Shown: positions 10,755-19,474 of the stretch, piece after piece
Layout: the number at the start of each line of letters is the position of its first letter
Position numbering within the stretch: the first letter of the stretch is position 1
Source: an uncultured Roseovarius sp.
GTDB lineage: Bacteria > Pseudomonadota > Alphaproteobacteria > Rhodobacterales > Rhodobacteraceae
Reading direction: 5' to 3'
Length of the DNA stretch: 39,998 nt
Assembly (NCBI RefSeq): GCF_913054395.1
Contig: NZ_CAJXIP010000020.1
Coordinates: forward strand, 1-39,998
The notes under the pieces: model-generated
Told to the model about the DNA's origin: nothing
The model's input: the letters and a program-made list of their open reading frames with translations, nothing else
Databases searched by the model: none
Made by a program: the position numbers and the translations under genes

Positions 10755-11455
10755 GGGTGCTGCGGCAGGAACTTGACCGCCTCTTTGCGGGCAAAGGGTT
10801 TCATGTGCCTGGCATGGTTCGACAGGAAATATTCAACCCGCTCCGGGTCGTGCTTGGACAGATCGCGAAGCCATCCGGCAACCGATTTTTGCAGGGTCCA
10901 GTCGGCGTCCCGCACATAGTCGGCAGCCCAGCCCAGAACCCGCACGCGAACGGCCAATTCGGCTTCGGTGGGGTGATTCTGCTTGGCAAAGGGCAGGGCA
11001 ATGATCATCGCTGCGCGCTTGATCCAGTGATCGGACGAGGTGGTCCATTCGGCGACAGTCTCGATGCGCGAGGGATCAGCGACTAGCCGCTTTTGCGCTG
11101 CCGTGATCACCTGATCGGCGATTGCCCAGCTGTCAAAGTCGGGCATCCATGACAGGAGCATATCCCAGACCGCGCCGTCATCGGGGCGAATCCGCGCCTG
11201 GGTCAAAAGCTTGGCGGCAGTGATGCGGGCCTCGAAGATGTCGGTCTGCCAAAGCGCGTCGGCAAGCGATAGGCGCGCCGAGAGATCAAGCCCCTGGCGC
11301 CATTCCTGGGCCAGATCGCCGAGCGTGCCATTGGGAACGCCGAGATAGGCGCGCGGCACCTTGTGGTGTTCGGCAAGGCCCTTGGCGCGTTCGGCGTCGC
11401 CATGCGCCCGGAGCAGGTCAAGCGCCTCTTCGCACGAGGTGGGGAGATTGGTCAT
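10745..11455 (-). CDS. AlkD-like DNA alkylation repair protein
   Basis: A 236-residue all-helical HEAT-repeat-like protein of the DNA alkylation repair family (AlkC/AlkD). The matching segments are MLLSWMPDFDSWAIADQ (99-115), HWIKRAAMIIAL (143-154) and TLQKSVAGWLRDLS (187-200), which correspond to the AlkD helices that hold the lesion in a surface cleft. AlkD removes positively charged 3- or 7-alkylated purines without base flipping. Its start overlaps the glmS stop (ATGA), so it is the last gene of a glmU-glmS-alkD operon, an unusual partner for amino-sugar genes. Exact substrate specificity is not predictable. Confidence 0.88.
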   Translation of the reverse strand: MTNLPTSCEEALDLLRAHGDAERAKGLAEHHKVPRAYLGVPNGTLGDLAQEWRQGLDLSARLSLADALWQTDIFEARITAAKLLTQARIRPDDGAVWDMLLSWMPDFDSWAIADQVITAAQKRLVADPSRIETVAEWTTSSDHWIKRAAMIIALPFAKQNHPTEAELAVRVRVLGWAADYVRDADWTLQKSVAGWLRDLSKHDPERVEYFLSNHARHMKPFARKEAVKFLPQHPAP

Positions 11456-13275
11456 TCCACGGTCACCGATTTTGCAAGGTTGCGGGGTTGGTCCACGTCG
11501 GTCCCTTTGGCGACGGCCGTGTGATAGGCCAAAAGCTGTGCGGGCAAAGCATAGAGGATGGGCGAGAGGATCGGGTCAATCGAGGGCATGGTCAGCGATT
11601 GCCAGATGCCGGCGCCACCCGCCTCGACACCGCGGGCATCGGAAATCAGAAGGATCCGCCCACCGCGCGCCATCACCTCCTGCATGTTGGACATGGTCTT
11701 GTCGAACAGGGCATCACAGGGCGCCATGACGATCACCGGCATGGTGTCGTCAATCAGGGCAATGGGGCCGTGTTTGAGTTCGCCTGATGCATAAGCTTCG
11801 GCATGTATATAGCTGATTTCTTTCAGTTTAAGTGCGCCTTCAAGGGCCAGGGGATACATCAGGCCGCGCCCCAGGAACAACGCATTATCGGATGTTGACA
11901 ACTGGCGTGCGGCGATCTTGATCGCACTGTTGCATTCCATCGCGGTGTTGAGCGTGGCTGGCACGGCGCGCAGGGCCGACAGGATATCGGCCAGCCGGTC
12001 ATCGGTTATCGTGCCGCGTGCCTGCGCCGCCTTGAGCGCCAGGAGCAACAGCACGGTCAACTGACAGGTGAAGGCCTTTGTCGAGGCCACGCCGATCTCG
12101 GCGCCGGCATGAATCGGCAGCGCCAGATCGCTTTCGCGCGCGATCGAGCTTTCAGCGACATTGATCACCGAGACGATCCGGTCCGCGCGCCCTTCGCAAT
12201 ACCGCAGCGCCGCCAGCGTATCTGCGGTCTCGCCTGACTGGCTGACGAACAGGGCGACGGTTCCGGGGGTCACGGGCGGTTCACGATAGCGGAATTCCGA
12301 GGCGACATCGACCTCGACCGGCAGGCCCGCCAGTTGCTCGAACCAGTATTTCGCAGTCAGGCAGGCGTAGTAGGCGGTCCCGCAGGCGACCATGGTAAAT
12401 CTATTTATCGACGTAAAATCAAAGTCCTGAACCGGCAAGTTGATCTGGCGGCCATCGGCGCTCAGGTAATGGCCGAGCGCCGCGCCGATCACAGAGGGCT
12501 GTTCGGCGATTTCCTTGGCCATGAAATGCTTGTGCCCGGCCTTGTCGACGCGGGTGCTGTCGATCTCGATGGTCTTGACCACGCGGGTCGCCGGGGCGCC
12601 TCTGGCATCTGTGATTGTCAGGCTGGAGCGGGTGACAACGGCCATGTCGCCCTCTTCAAGATAGGTGATGCGATCGGTCATCGGTGCAAGCGCGATGGCA
12701 TCGGAGCCGACATACATCTCGCCGGTCCCGTGGCCGATGGCCAGCGGGCTGCCCTTGCGCGCGGCGATCAGAAGATCGGCTTCGCCGTCGAACAGGAAAC
12801 ACAGCGCATAGGCGCCTTCAAGCTGTGCAATCGTTGCGCGTGCGGCGCTGACCGGATCAAGGCCCCGACCCAAGTGATAATCCGCCAGAAGCGCGACGGT
12901 CTCGGTGTCGGTATCGGTTTCGTGACCAATGCCCTTGGCCGCCAGTTCTGCGCGCAATTCGCGGTAATTCTCGATGATGCCGTTATGTACGACCGCCACC
13001 TTGCCCGCACGGTGGGGGTGGGCATTGGCCACACTGGGCGCACCATGGGTGGCCCAGCGGGTATGGCCGATCCCGGCCTTGCCGGCCAGCGGGTCACGCA
13101 CGAGCAAATCCGACAGGTTCACCAGCTTGCCCACCGCGCGGCGGCGATCAAGATGGCCGTTTTCGATGGTGGCAATCCCGGCACTGTCATAGCCGCGATA
13201 TTCAAGCCGCTTGAGGGCCTCAACCAGAATGGGCGCCACTTCGTGCTCGCCCAGAACGCCAACTATGCCGCACAT
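11452..13275 (-). CDS. glmS: Glutamine-fructose-6-phosphate aminotransferase (isomerizing)
   Basis: Makes glucosamine-6-phosphate from fructose-6-phosphate and glutamine, the entry step to UDP-GlcNAc for peptidoglycan and lipid A. It is 607 residues long. The N-terminal class II glutaminase begins MCGIVGVLG, with Cys2 as the nucleophile after Met removal, followed by LEYRGYDSAG. Two SIS sugar-isomerase domains follow (SQSGETADT; GRGLMYPLALEGALKLKEISYIHAEAY, split here by family convention), and the C-terminus ends LAKSVTVE with the conserved lysine K602. The start shares one base with the glmU stop (TAATG). Confidence 0.98.
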   Translation of the reverse strand: MCGIVGVLGEHEVAPILVEALKRLEYRGYDSAGIATIENGHLDRRRAVGKLVNLSDLLVRDPLAGKAGIGHTRWATHGAPSVANAHPHRAGKVAVVHNGIIENYRELRAELAAKGIGHETDTDTETVALLADYHLGRGLDPVSAARATIAQLEGAYALCFLFDGEADLLIAARKGSPLAIGHGTGEMYVGSDAIALAPMTDRITYLEEGDMAVVTRSSLTITDARGAPATRVVKTIEIDSTRVDKAGHKHFMAKEIAEQPSVIGAALGHYLSADGRQINLPVQDFDFTSINRFTMVACGTAYYACLTAKYWFEQLAGLPVEVDVASEFRYREPPVTPGTVALFVSQSGETADTLAALRYCEGRADRIVSVINVAESSIARESDLALPIHAGAEIGVASTKAFTCQLTVLLLLALKAAQARGTITDDRLADILSALRAVPATLNTAMECNSAIKIAARQLSTSDNALFLGRGLMYPLALEGALKLKEISYIHAEAYASGELKHGPIALIDDTMPVIVMAPCDALFDKTMSNMQEVMARGGRILLISDARGVEAGGAGIWQSLTMPSIDPILSPILYALPAQLLAYHTAVAKGTDVDQPRNLAKSVTVE

Positions 13276-14630
13276 TAGAGTATCCCCTTGTCGCGTTTCG
13301 CTTTTTTGGCTTTCAGCATGTCCATGAGTTTGCGTGCCATGCCCGGCTTGGCGCTTTGTCGGCTGCGTGCGATTGCAAGCGCGCCTGCCTCGACATCCTC
13401 GGTGATGACAGAGCCCGAGGCTGTCATCGCCTCGTCGCCGACGCTGACCGGCGCCACCAGCATGGTGTTCGAGCCGATAAAGGCCCGGTTGCCGATGCGG
13501 GTCTGATGTTTTAGAACCCCGTCGTAATTACAGGTGATGGTGCCCGCCCCGATATTGCTGTCGGTGCCGATCTCGGCATCGCCGACATAGCTCAGGTGAT
13601 TGACCTTGCTGCCCTCGCCAATCACCGCATTCTTGATTTCGACGAAATTGCCAATCCGTGTATCTTCGGCCAATTCGGTGCCGGGCCGCAGCCGCGCATA
13701 GGGCCCGACCACGGCGCCGCGCGCCACATGACAGCCCTCAAGATGGCTGAAGGCGCGGATATGCGCGCCGGTTTCAATCGTCACGCCGGGCCCGAAAACC
13801 ACGTTCTGGTCAATCACGGTGTCGCGGCCCACATAGGTGTCAAAGGCGAAATGCACGGTTTCGGGCGCAGGCAGGGTCACGCCAAGGTCCAGCGCCCCGG
13901 CACGGGCGCGGGCCTGAAAGGCGGCCTCGGCCTGCGACAGCTCGGCACGGGAATTGACGCCAAGCGTCTCGGATTCCTCGCAGGTCACGGCGGTGGCCGA
14001 GAGGCCGCGCGCCCGCGCGATGCCGATGATATCGGTAAGGTAATACTCGGCATTGGCATTGTCATTGCCGACCGCGGCAATCAGATCGAACAACAGCGGC
14101 GCCGAGGCCATCACCACGCCACTGTTGCAGAGGCGAATTGCGCGCTCTTCTGCATTGGCGTCCTTGAACTCGACGATTCGCTCAAGGCTGTCGCCCTGCA
14201 TGATCAACCGGCCATAGCGGCCAGGGTCAGCGGCCTCAAAGCCAAGCACGACAATATCGTGAGCGGCCCGCGCCTCTGCCATCTTCTCCAGGGTTTCGGG
14301 CTGGATCAAAGGGGTGTCGCCATAAAGCACAAGCGCGTCGCCGCCGTATCCCTCAAGCGCGGGGGCGGCCTGGGCCACGGCGTGGGCGGTGCCAAGCTGT
14401 TCTGTTTGCAGGACCACTTGCGCGCTTTCGTCAAAATCCTGCGCGGCGGCGGCGACGGCATCTGCTTCGTGCCCGGCTATGATGAGTGTATGGTCAGGCT
14501 CCAGTGCCTTGCCAGAGCGCATCGCATGCACAAGCATGGGGGCCTGCGCGACGCGGTGCAGCACCTTGGGCAGGTCGGAATTCATGCGCGTGCCCTTGCC
14601 TGCGGCGAGAATGATCAAAGCAATTGGCAT
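13275..14630 (-). CDS. glmU: Bifunctional GlcNAc-1-P uridylyltransferase / GlcN-1-P acetyltransferase
   Basis: Catalyses the last two steps to UDP-GlcNAc. From ATG 14630 it is 451 residues, the normal GlmU length. The N-terminal pyrophosphorylase has LAAGKGTRM (8-16) and LPKVLH; the C-terminal half is a left-handed beta-helix acetyltransferase with hexapeptide repeats and the active-site stretch KVNHLSYVGDAEIG and GAGTITCNYDG. The 26 extra codons upstream of 14630 are rejected because MPIALIILAAGKG is the family start and AGAGA precedes it. It is co-transcribed with glmS and divergent from gph. Confidence 0.97.
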   Translation of the reverse strand: MPIALIILAAGKGTRMNSDLPKVLHRVAQAPMLVHAMRSGKALEPDHTLIIAGHEADAVAAAAQDFDESAQVVLQTEQLGTAHAVAQAAPALEGYGGDALVLYGDTPLIQPETLEKMAEARAAHDIVVLGFEAADPGRYGRLIMQGDSLERIVEFKDANAEERAIRLCNSGVVMASAPLLFDLIAAVGNDNANAEYYLTDIIGIARARGLSATAVTCEESETLGVNSRAELSQAEAAFQARARAGALDLGVTLPAPETVHFAFDTYVGRDTVIDQNVVFGPGVTIETGAHIRAFSHLEGCHVARGAVVGPYARLRPGTELAEDTRIGNFVEIKNAVIGEGSKVNHLSYVGDAEIGTDSNIGAGTITCNYDGVLKHQTRIGNRAFIGSNTMLVAPVSVGDEAMTASGSVITEDVEAGALAIARSRQSAKPGMARKLMDMLKAKKAKRDKGIL

Positions 14631-14774
14631 ACAGAGTCTCTTTATAATCAAAGCGTCTCCGTTTAATCGGGTTGGGAATCTTGTGCAAGGGTGCGCGCCA
14701 TCAAGCATGGTTACGGGATGTGACAGACCTGCGCGGAAAATAGCCAGCCGCCGAAATAAAAAGGATAAGAGTCG

Positions 14775-15440
14775 ATGCGAACCGTTGTTTTCGATCTTGA
14801 CGGCACGCTGGCCGATACCAGCGCTGATCTTGTTGCGGCGGCGAATACCTGTTTCCGGGCGATGGGGGTGGGCGATCTGCTTGATCCGGCGCGCGATGCG
14901 GGGACCGCGCTGCGTGGCGGACGGGCGATGCTTGCACTCGGACTCGAACGGTTGGGCCGCGCCGATGACCTGGCCGAGATCGACCGCAACTATCCGCTTT
15001 TGCTAGAGGCCTATGCGGGCGCCATCGACGTGCATACCACGCTTTACCCCGGCGCGATGGCCGCCGTCGATAACTTGCGCGCAGGCGGCTATGGCGTAGC
15101 GATCTGTACCAACAAGCCTGAGGGCCTTGCGCGGCTTTTGATGGGGCGGCTTGGCGTTCTCGACAGCTTTCATGCCCTGACCGGCGCCGACACGCTTGCG
15201 GTGCGCAAGCCCGACCCCGAACATCTGCTTGAAACCGTGCGCCGGGCGGGTGGCGATACCGCGCGCTGTCTGCTTGTGGGCGACACCGTGACCGACCGCG
15301 AGACCTCGCGGGCGGCAGGTGTGCCCTCGGTCCTGGTGACGTTCGGCCCGAACGGCACCAGCGTACATGATCTCGAACCCGAGGCGACGATTGCCCATTA
15401 TGACGAATTGGCAGGGGTGGTGACGCGCCTGATCGGCTAG
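14775..15440 (+). CDS. gph: Phosphoglycolate phosphatase (HAD family)
   Basis: A 221-residue HAD hydrolase. Motif I is FDLDGT with the nucleophile D7 and D9, motif II is ICTNKP, motif III is the lysine in RKPDPEHL, and motif IV is VGDTVTDRE. The helical cap between motifs I and II is of the Gph type. It removes 2-phosphoglycolate formed by DNA repair or by RuBisCO oxygenation. AAAGGATAAGAG supplies the ribosome-binding site before ATG 14775. Other small HAD phosphatase substrates cannot be ruled out, but length and motifs fit Gph well. Confidence 0.88.
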   Translation: MRTVVFDLDGTLADTSADLVAAANTCFRAMGVGDLLDPARDAGTALRGGRAMLALGLERLGRADDLAEIDRNYPLLLEAYAGAIDVHTTLYPGAMAAVDNLRAGGYGVAICTNKPEGLARLLMGRLGVLDSFHALTGADTLAVRKPDPEHLLETVRRAGGDTARCLLVGDTVTDRETSRAAGVPSVLVTFGPNGTSVHDLEPEATIAHYDELAGVVTRLIG

Positions 15441-15548
15441 GCTGCTTCTTCGGTGGTCCGGTAGCACGGTTTCGGGTTTTCTGAACATCTGGGGCAGGCT
15501 GCGTGGAAACCATTGACCTATGCCTGCTGACGCCCCAAAACAGAACCT

Positions 15549-16745
15549 ATGACAGAGGTTTTCAAAGGCGAATTCACCCAGCAGGAGCCGATCCCCGACG
15601 AAGGGATCGAAGCCGCGCTAAAGGTGCTGAAGAGCGGGCGATTGCACCGCTACAACCTTGTCGGGGGTGAACCCGGCGAGGTGTCTCTTCTTGAACGGGA
15701 ATTTGCCGCCTATACCGGCGCGCGCTATGCGCTTGCGGTGGCCTCGGGTGGCTATGCCATGGCGACCGCACTGCGCGCCATCGGGGTAAGGCCCGGTGAC
15801 AAGGTTCTGACCAACGCCTTCACGCTCGCGCCGGTGCCTGGCGCGATTGCAAGCGTTTGCGCCGTGCCGGTCTTTGTCGGCGTGACCGAGGATCTGACAA
15901 TTGATCTTGAGGATCTGGCCGCCAAGGCCGATCAGGCCGATGTCCTGATGCTGAGCCACATGCGCAGCCACATCTGCGATATGGAGTGCCTTATGGCGAT
16001 CTGCGATGCGGCCGGAATCACCGTGATCGAGGATTGCGCACATACCATGGGGGCCGCCTGGAAGGGTCACGCTTCGGGTCGCTGGGGCAAGATCGGCTGT
16101 TATTCGACCCAGACCTACAAGCACATGAACTCTGGCGAGGGCGGCTTTCTTGTCACCGATGACGACGAGGTGGCGGCGCGCGCGATTGTCCTGTCGGGCT
16201 CTTACATGCTCTACGGTCGCAATGGCACCGTGCCCCCCGCCGAGGTCTTCGAGCGGGTGAAATACGACACGCCGAATGTGTCGGGGCGGATGGATCATCT
16301 GCGCGCTGCGATCCTGCGGCCCCAGTTGCGGGCGCTCGATGCGCAATGCGAGAAATGGAACGCCCGTTACCGGGTTGTCGAGGACGGCCTGCGGGGCACG
16401 CCGGGTTTGCGCGTGGTCGAGCGGCCTGCGGCGGAAACGATTGTCGGCTCGTCGATCCAGTTCCTGTTGCTCGACTGGACGGAAGCGGCGGTCAGCGAGG
16501 TTCTGAAACGCTGTTTCGACCGCGGCGTTGAACTCAAGTGGTTTGGCGGCGCCGAACCGAGCGGCTTTACCAGCCGCTATGACAGCTGGCGCTATGCCCC
16601 AAGCGTGCGGATGCCCGCCAGTGACCGCATCCTGCGCGGCATTGTCGACATGCGCCTGCCGCTGACCTTCAGCCTTGAAGACTGCGCCCAGATCGCGCGG
16701 ATCATCCGGGGAGAGGTCGGGGCGGTGTTCCAGGCGCAGACTTGA
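15549..16745 (+). CDS. DegT/DnrJ/EryC1/StrS-family aminotransferase
   Basis: A 398-residue PLP enzyme of the sugar aminotransferase family. The PLP-binding lysine is K191 in STQTYKHMNSGEGGF, and the acidic PLP-ring contact lies in IEDCAHTMGA (160-169). The consensus there is EDAAQ/EDAAH, so the Cys is a small deviation. Typical members transfer an amino group to keto-sugars for surface polysaccharides or secondary metabolites. Here no sugar-nucleotide genes flank it: it sits alone between gph and a toxin-antitoxin pair, so its substrate cannot be inferred from context. It has no strong ribosome-binding site. Confidence 0.88.
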   Translation: MTEVFKGEFTQQEPIPDEGIEAALKVLKSGRLHRYNLVGGEPGEVSLLEREFAAYTGARYALAVASGGYAMATALRAIGVRPGDKVLTNAFTLAPVPGAIASVCAVPVFVGVTEDLTIDLEDLAAKADQADVLMLSHMRSHICDMECLMAICDAAGITVIEDCAHTMGAAWKGHASGRWGKIGCYSTQTYKHMNSGEGGFLVTDDDEVAARAIVLSGSYMLYGRNGTVPPAEVFERVKYDTPNVSGRMDHLRAAILRPQLRALDAQCEKWNARYRVVEDGLRGTPGLRVVERPAAETIVGSSIQFLLLDWTEAAVSEVLKRCFDRGVELKWFGGAEPSGFTSRYDSWRYAPSVRMPASDRILRGIVDMRLPLTFSLEDCAQIARIIRGEVGAVFQAQT

Positions 16746-16747
16746 CT

Positions 16748-16759
16748 TTTTGGCCAAAA
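16748..16759. promoter_or_regulatory. Palindrome in the toxin-antitoxin promoter region
   Basis: TTTTGGCCAAAA is a perfect 12-base palindrome directly after the aminotransferase stop. It overlaps a possible -35 (TTGACT, 16742-16747), with a weak -10 (TAATTG, 16765-16770) 17 bases further on. A related half-site, AAATGGCC, occurs at 16779-16786. RES-Xre operons are usually repressed by their own complex binding palindromes at the promoter, so this is a reasonable autoregulatory operator (inference). Confidence 0.35.
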
Positions 16760-16861
16760 TGACCTAATTGAATGGCTCAAATGGCCCACTCCTGTGCGGG
16801 GTCATCCACCTTGGGCGCAACCGGCCCAGAGGGGAAGCGCCAAGATTTCAAGGATCCAGCC

Positions 16862-17314
16862 ATGCCGTTCGACATCGCCAGCCGCGAAGAACTTGAACAG
16901 TCCTGGAGATACCTGGACCGCAAGGGCCCGGCGCCGCGCACTGCATTCGATGTGCACCGCGAGATTGAAAAGGGCCTGCCTGCCAGGATGCTTGCCAGTT
17001 TTCGCGCCGCCCTGGCCGAGTTGCCGGATCGGACATGGGCCGAAATCCTTGCCATCAGCGTCTCGCAGCTCAAGCGCCTGAAGGGGGCCGAGCGACCGCT
17101 TTCCAGTGGGGTCAGCTCGCAACTGGTGCTGTTCGCGATTCTCTTGACGCGGGCCGAGGATGTGTTTGGCGGGCGTGATGCGGCGCTTGACTGGATGCGC
17201 AGCGAACAGATGGCGCTGGACGGTCAGCGCCCGATTGACCTTTTGGATACCTTCATCGGTGCGGCGCTTGTCGATCGGGTGTTGCGTCAGATTGATTACG
17301 GCGTCTACCTGTGA
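16862..17314 (+). CDS. Xre/MbcA/ParS-type antitoxin
   Basis: A 150-residue antitoxin of a type II RES-Xre system. The N-terminal half contains a Cro-like helix-turn-helix (WAEILAISVSQLKRLK). The C-terminal toxin-binding domain (DUF2384) is clear: ALDWMRSEQMALDGQRPIDL followed by LLDTFIGAALVDRVL and GVYL at the C-terminus, the end that plugs the toxin active site in this family. The start at 16862 is chosen because AAGGA lies eight bases upstream; the frame extends 30 codons further but runs through the presumed promoter. It overlaps the toxin gene by four bases (GTGA). Confidence 0.9.
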   Translation: MPFDIASREELEQSWRYLDRKGPAPRTAFDVHREIEKGLPARMLASFRAALAELPDRTWAEILAISVSQLKRLKGAERPLSSGVSSQLVLFAILLTRAEDVFGGRDAALDWMRSEQMALDGQRPIDLLDTFIGAALVDRVLRQIDYGVYL

Positions 17315-17817
17315 CGCCTCTGCCCGAGGTCTTGGGTGGTGGCGGGCTCTGGGCGCATCGGCTTGACCGGGCGAAACATGCGCCGACATGGGCGGCCGGC
17401 GAGGGCGCGTTTCAGGCTGGCGGGCGCTGGAACCCGGTTGGCACGCGGGCGGTTTACTGCGCACTTGATCCCAGCACGGCGATTCTCGAGGTGGCTGTGC
17501 ACAAGGGCTTTCGCGTGCTCGACACGCAGCCCCACGTGATGACCGCCTTTCAGATCGCCGATCCCGCGCGCGTCAAGGTGTTTACCCCCGAAGATCTTCC
17601 CGAGGCGGACTGGCTTGATCCGGGAAATGCCACGCCGGAACGACGCGCATGGGGCGCAGAGCAATTGCAGAAACACGGGCTTATCGTGATCCCCTCGGCG
17701 GTGTCGCGGCAAAGCTGGAACCTGATTTTCCTCGCTCCGATGCTGCCCGAGACCTTTCAGAACCTGAGCCAGACGCCCTTTGTTCTTGACCCGAGATTGA
17801 ACGCGGCGCGCCCCTGA
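17311..17817 (+). CDS. RES-domain toxin (probable NAD+-degrading)
   Basis: A 168-residue RES toxin. The active-site set is visible: R17, R39 (GGRWNPVGTRAVYCA), Y49, E60 (STAILEVAV), S129 and N137 (SWNLIFL). RES toxins studied to date (the MbcT type) deplete cellular NAD+ and have an ADP-ribosyltransferase-like fold. Its GTG start overlaps the antitoxin stop, giving antitoxin-first coupling. All key residues are present, so the toxin looks intact. It lies just upstream of the ivd promoter and shares no operon function with its neighbours. Confidence 0.9.
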   Translation: MTPLPEVLGGGGLWAHRLDRAKHAPTWAAGEGAFQAGGRWNPVGTRAVYCALDPSTAILEVAVHKGFRVLDTQPHVMTAFQIADPARVKVFTPEDLPEADWLDPGNATPERRAWGAEQLQKHGLIVIPSAVSRQSWNLIFLAPMLPETFQNLSQTPFVLDPRLNAARP

Positions 17818-17829
17818 TGCCTTGAACTG

Positions 17830-17859
17830 TTGACCCGACTCGGAATGTGTGGCTATAAA
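17830..17859 (+). promoter_or_regulatory. Promoter of ivd
   Basis: TTGACC (17830-17835), an 18-base spacer, then TATAAA (17854-17859): the best sigma-70-like match in the window. The predicted start of transcription falls in the palindrome at 17861-17874. Confidence 0.55.
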
Positions 17860-17860
17860 A

Positions 17861-17874
17861 TGAACAAGTGTTCA
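17861..17874. promoter_or_regulatory. Operator candidate at the ivd transcription start
   Basis: TGAACA-AG-TGTTCA is a perfect inverted repeat placed immediately after the -10 element. A repressor bound here would block the start of the leucine-degradation transcript. The half-site is compatible with a TetR-family repressor, such as those controlling acyl-CoA catabolism, but no regulator gene is in the window. Confidence 0.5.
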
Positions 17875-17902
17875 ATAAATTCCGGCGAAGAGGGAGAGAG
17901 CG

Positions 17903-19066
17903 ATGTTTAACGCAGTCATGCAATTCGATCTGGGCGAGGATGTGAATGCCCTGCGCGAGATGGTGCATCGCTGGGCGCAGGAGCGGGTCAAGCCGATGGC
18001 GGCAGAGGTCGACAGCAGTAACGCCTTCCCCAACGAACTCTGGAAGGAAATGGGCGATCTTGGCCTCTTGGGGATCACCGTGCCCGAGGAATTCGGTGGC
18101 GTCGGCATGTCCTATCTGGCGCATGTGATCGCGGTCGAGGAGATCGCGCGCGCCTCGGCCTCTGTCTCGCTGAGCTATGGCGCCCATTCCAACCTCTGCG
18201 TCAATCAGATCAAGCTGAACGGGACGCCCGAGCAAAAGGCGAAATACCTGCCGCGGCTTGTCTCGGGCGAGCATGTCGGCGCGCTTGCCATGTCGGAAGC
18301 GGGTGCCGGAAGCGACGTGGTGTCGATGAAGTTGCGCGCGGAAAAGCGCAACGATCACTTCAAGCTTAACGGGAACAAATACTGGATCACCAACGGCCCC
18401 GATGCCGATACTCTGGTGGTCTATGCCAAAACCGACCCCGAGGCCGGAAGCAAAGGCATCACCGCCTTTCTGATCGAGAAAAGCATGAAGGGCTTTTCCA
18501 TCAGCCCGCATTTCGACAAGCTTGGCATGCGCGGCAGCAATACCGCCGAATTGATCTTTGACGACGTCGAGGTGCCGTTCGAAAACATCCTTGGCGAAGA
18601 GGGGCGTGGCGTGCGCGTTCTGATGTCGGGCCTGGATTACGAGCGTGTCGTGCTTGCGGGCATCGGCACCGGCATCATGGCGGCCTATCTGGATGAAATC
18701 ATGCCCTATCTCGCCGAGCGTAAACAGTTCGGTCAGCCGATTGGCAACTTCCAGCTGATGCAGGGCAAGATCGCGGATATGTACACCGCGATGAATTCCG
18801 CCCGTGCCTATGTCTACGAGGTCGCCAAGGCCTGTGATCGCGGCGATGTCACCCGTCAGGATGCCGCGGCCTGTTGTCTTTATGCCTCCGAGGAGGCGAT
18901 GAAACAGGCCCATCAGGCGGTGCAGGCCATGGGCGGTGCCGGCTTTCTGAATGACGCTGCCGTCGGGCGGTTGTTCCGCGATGCCAAGCTGATGGAAATC
19001 GGTGCCGGCACCTCGGAAATCCGCCGCATGCTGATCGGTCGCGAGCTTATGGGGGCGATGGTGTGA
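17903..19066 (+). CDS. ivd: Isovaleryl-CoA dehydrogenase
   Basis: A flavin-dependent acyl-CoA dehydrogenase of 387 residues that oxidises isovaleryl-CoA to 3-methylcrotonyl-CoA in leucine breakdown and passes electrons to ETF. Family signatures are [14 protein letters not shown] (129-142), [19 protein letters not shown], and QAMGGAGFL followed by [17 protein letters not shown] near the C-terminus. The catalytic base is E247 in [11 protein letters not shown], the position characteristic of isovaleryl-CoA dehydrogenases rather than straight-chain enzymes. GGGAGAGAG is the ribosome-binding site. It is first in the liu locus and has its own promoter and operator. Confidence 0.95.
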   Translation: MFNAVMQFDLGEDVNALREMVHRWAQERVKPMAAEVDSSNAFPNELWKEMGDLGLLGITVPEEFGGVGMSYLAHVIAVEEIARASASVSLSYGAHSNLCVNQIKLNGTPEQKAKYLPRLVSGEHVGALAMSEAGAGSDVVSMKLRAEKRNDHFKLNGNKYWITNGPDADTLVVYAKTDPEAGSKGITAFLIEKSMKGFSISPHFDKLGMRGSNTAELIFDDVEVPFENILGEEGRGVRVLMSGLDYERVVLAGIGTGIMAAYLDEIMPYLAERKQFGQPIGNFQLMQGKIADMYTAMNSARAYVYEVAKACDRGDVTRQDAAACCLYASEEAMKQAHQAVQAMGGAGFLNDAAVGRLFRDAKLMEIGAGTSEIRRMLIGRELMGAMV

Positions 19067-19168
19067 AACGCCTGATCGCCGCGCTCATGCTCTTGCCCGC
19101 GCCACGGGGCGGTGGCCCGGCTGCTGTGGCCTTTCGTCTGCAAAACAACTGTCCGGGCGCGTGACGCG

Positions 19169-19474
19169 ATGCCGCGCTGGATGCTCTTTGTTCCCCTGAT
19201 GGCGCTGGTGGCGGCGGTTGCCGGGATCGGGTTGATGCTTGGCGGGCGAAGCGTGGGCACGACCGAAACCGAGGTGATCGACCGCTTCGCCACACGCTAT
19301 CTGGCCGAGGCGGGCGTGGGGGCGGCACGGTCCGACTGTGCGGCGCGCCCGGCACAAAGCGAAGGGCTTTGGCTTGTGGTGGCCTGCGATATGCGCGGCG
19401 GCGCGCGGTATGAATATTTCGTCGATGGCTATGGACGCCTTGCCCATGCCAACCGCTTGGAGAGGCAATCATGA
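19169..19474 (+). CDS. Small membrane-anchored protein of unknown function
   Basis: A 101-residue protein with an N-terminal membrane helix (MPRWMLFVPLMALVAAVAGI) and a periplasmic or cytoplasmic domain of about 75 residues with two cysteines (RSDCAARP and VVACDMRG). I do not recognise the family. The ATG at 19169 places the helix at the N-terminus; a GTG at 19112 would add 19 residues. The start lacks a good ribosome-binding site. The gap to ivd holds a 33-codon GTG frame (19063-19164) overlapping the ivd stop, which could couple translation. The 3' end overlaps the acyl-CoA synthetase start (ATGA). Confidence 0.65.
   Translation: MPRWMLFVPLMALVAAVAGIGLMLGGRSVGTTETEVIDRFATRYLAEAGVGAARSDCAARPAQSEGLWLVVACDMRGGARYEYFVDGYGRLAHANRLERQS

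Noticed and set aside
19063..19164. A 33-codon GTG frame overlapping the ivd stop (starting [14 protein letters not shown])
   Set aside because: The start resembles a signal peptide, but the frame ends at once and has no mature part. It may be a remnant or a translational coupler; too weak to call a gene.
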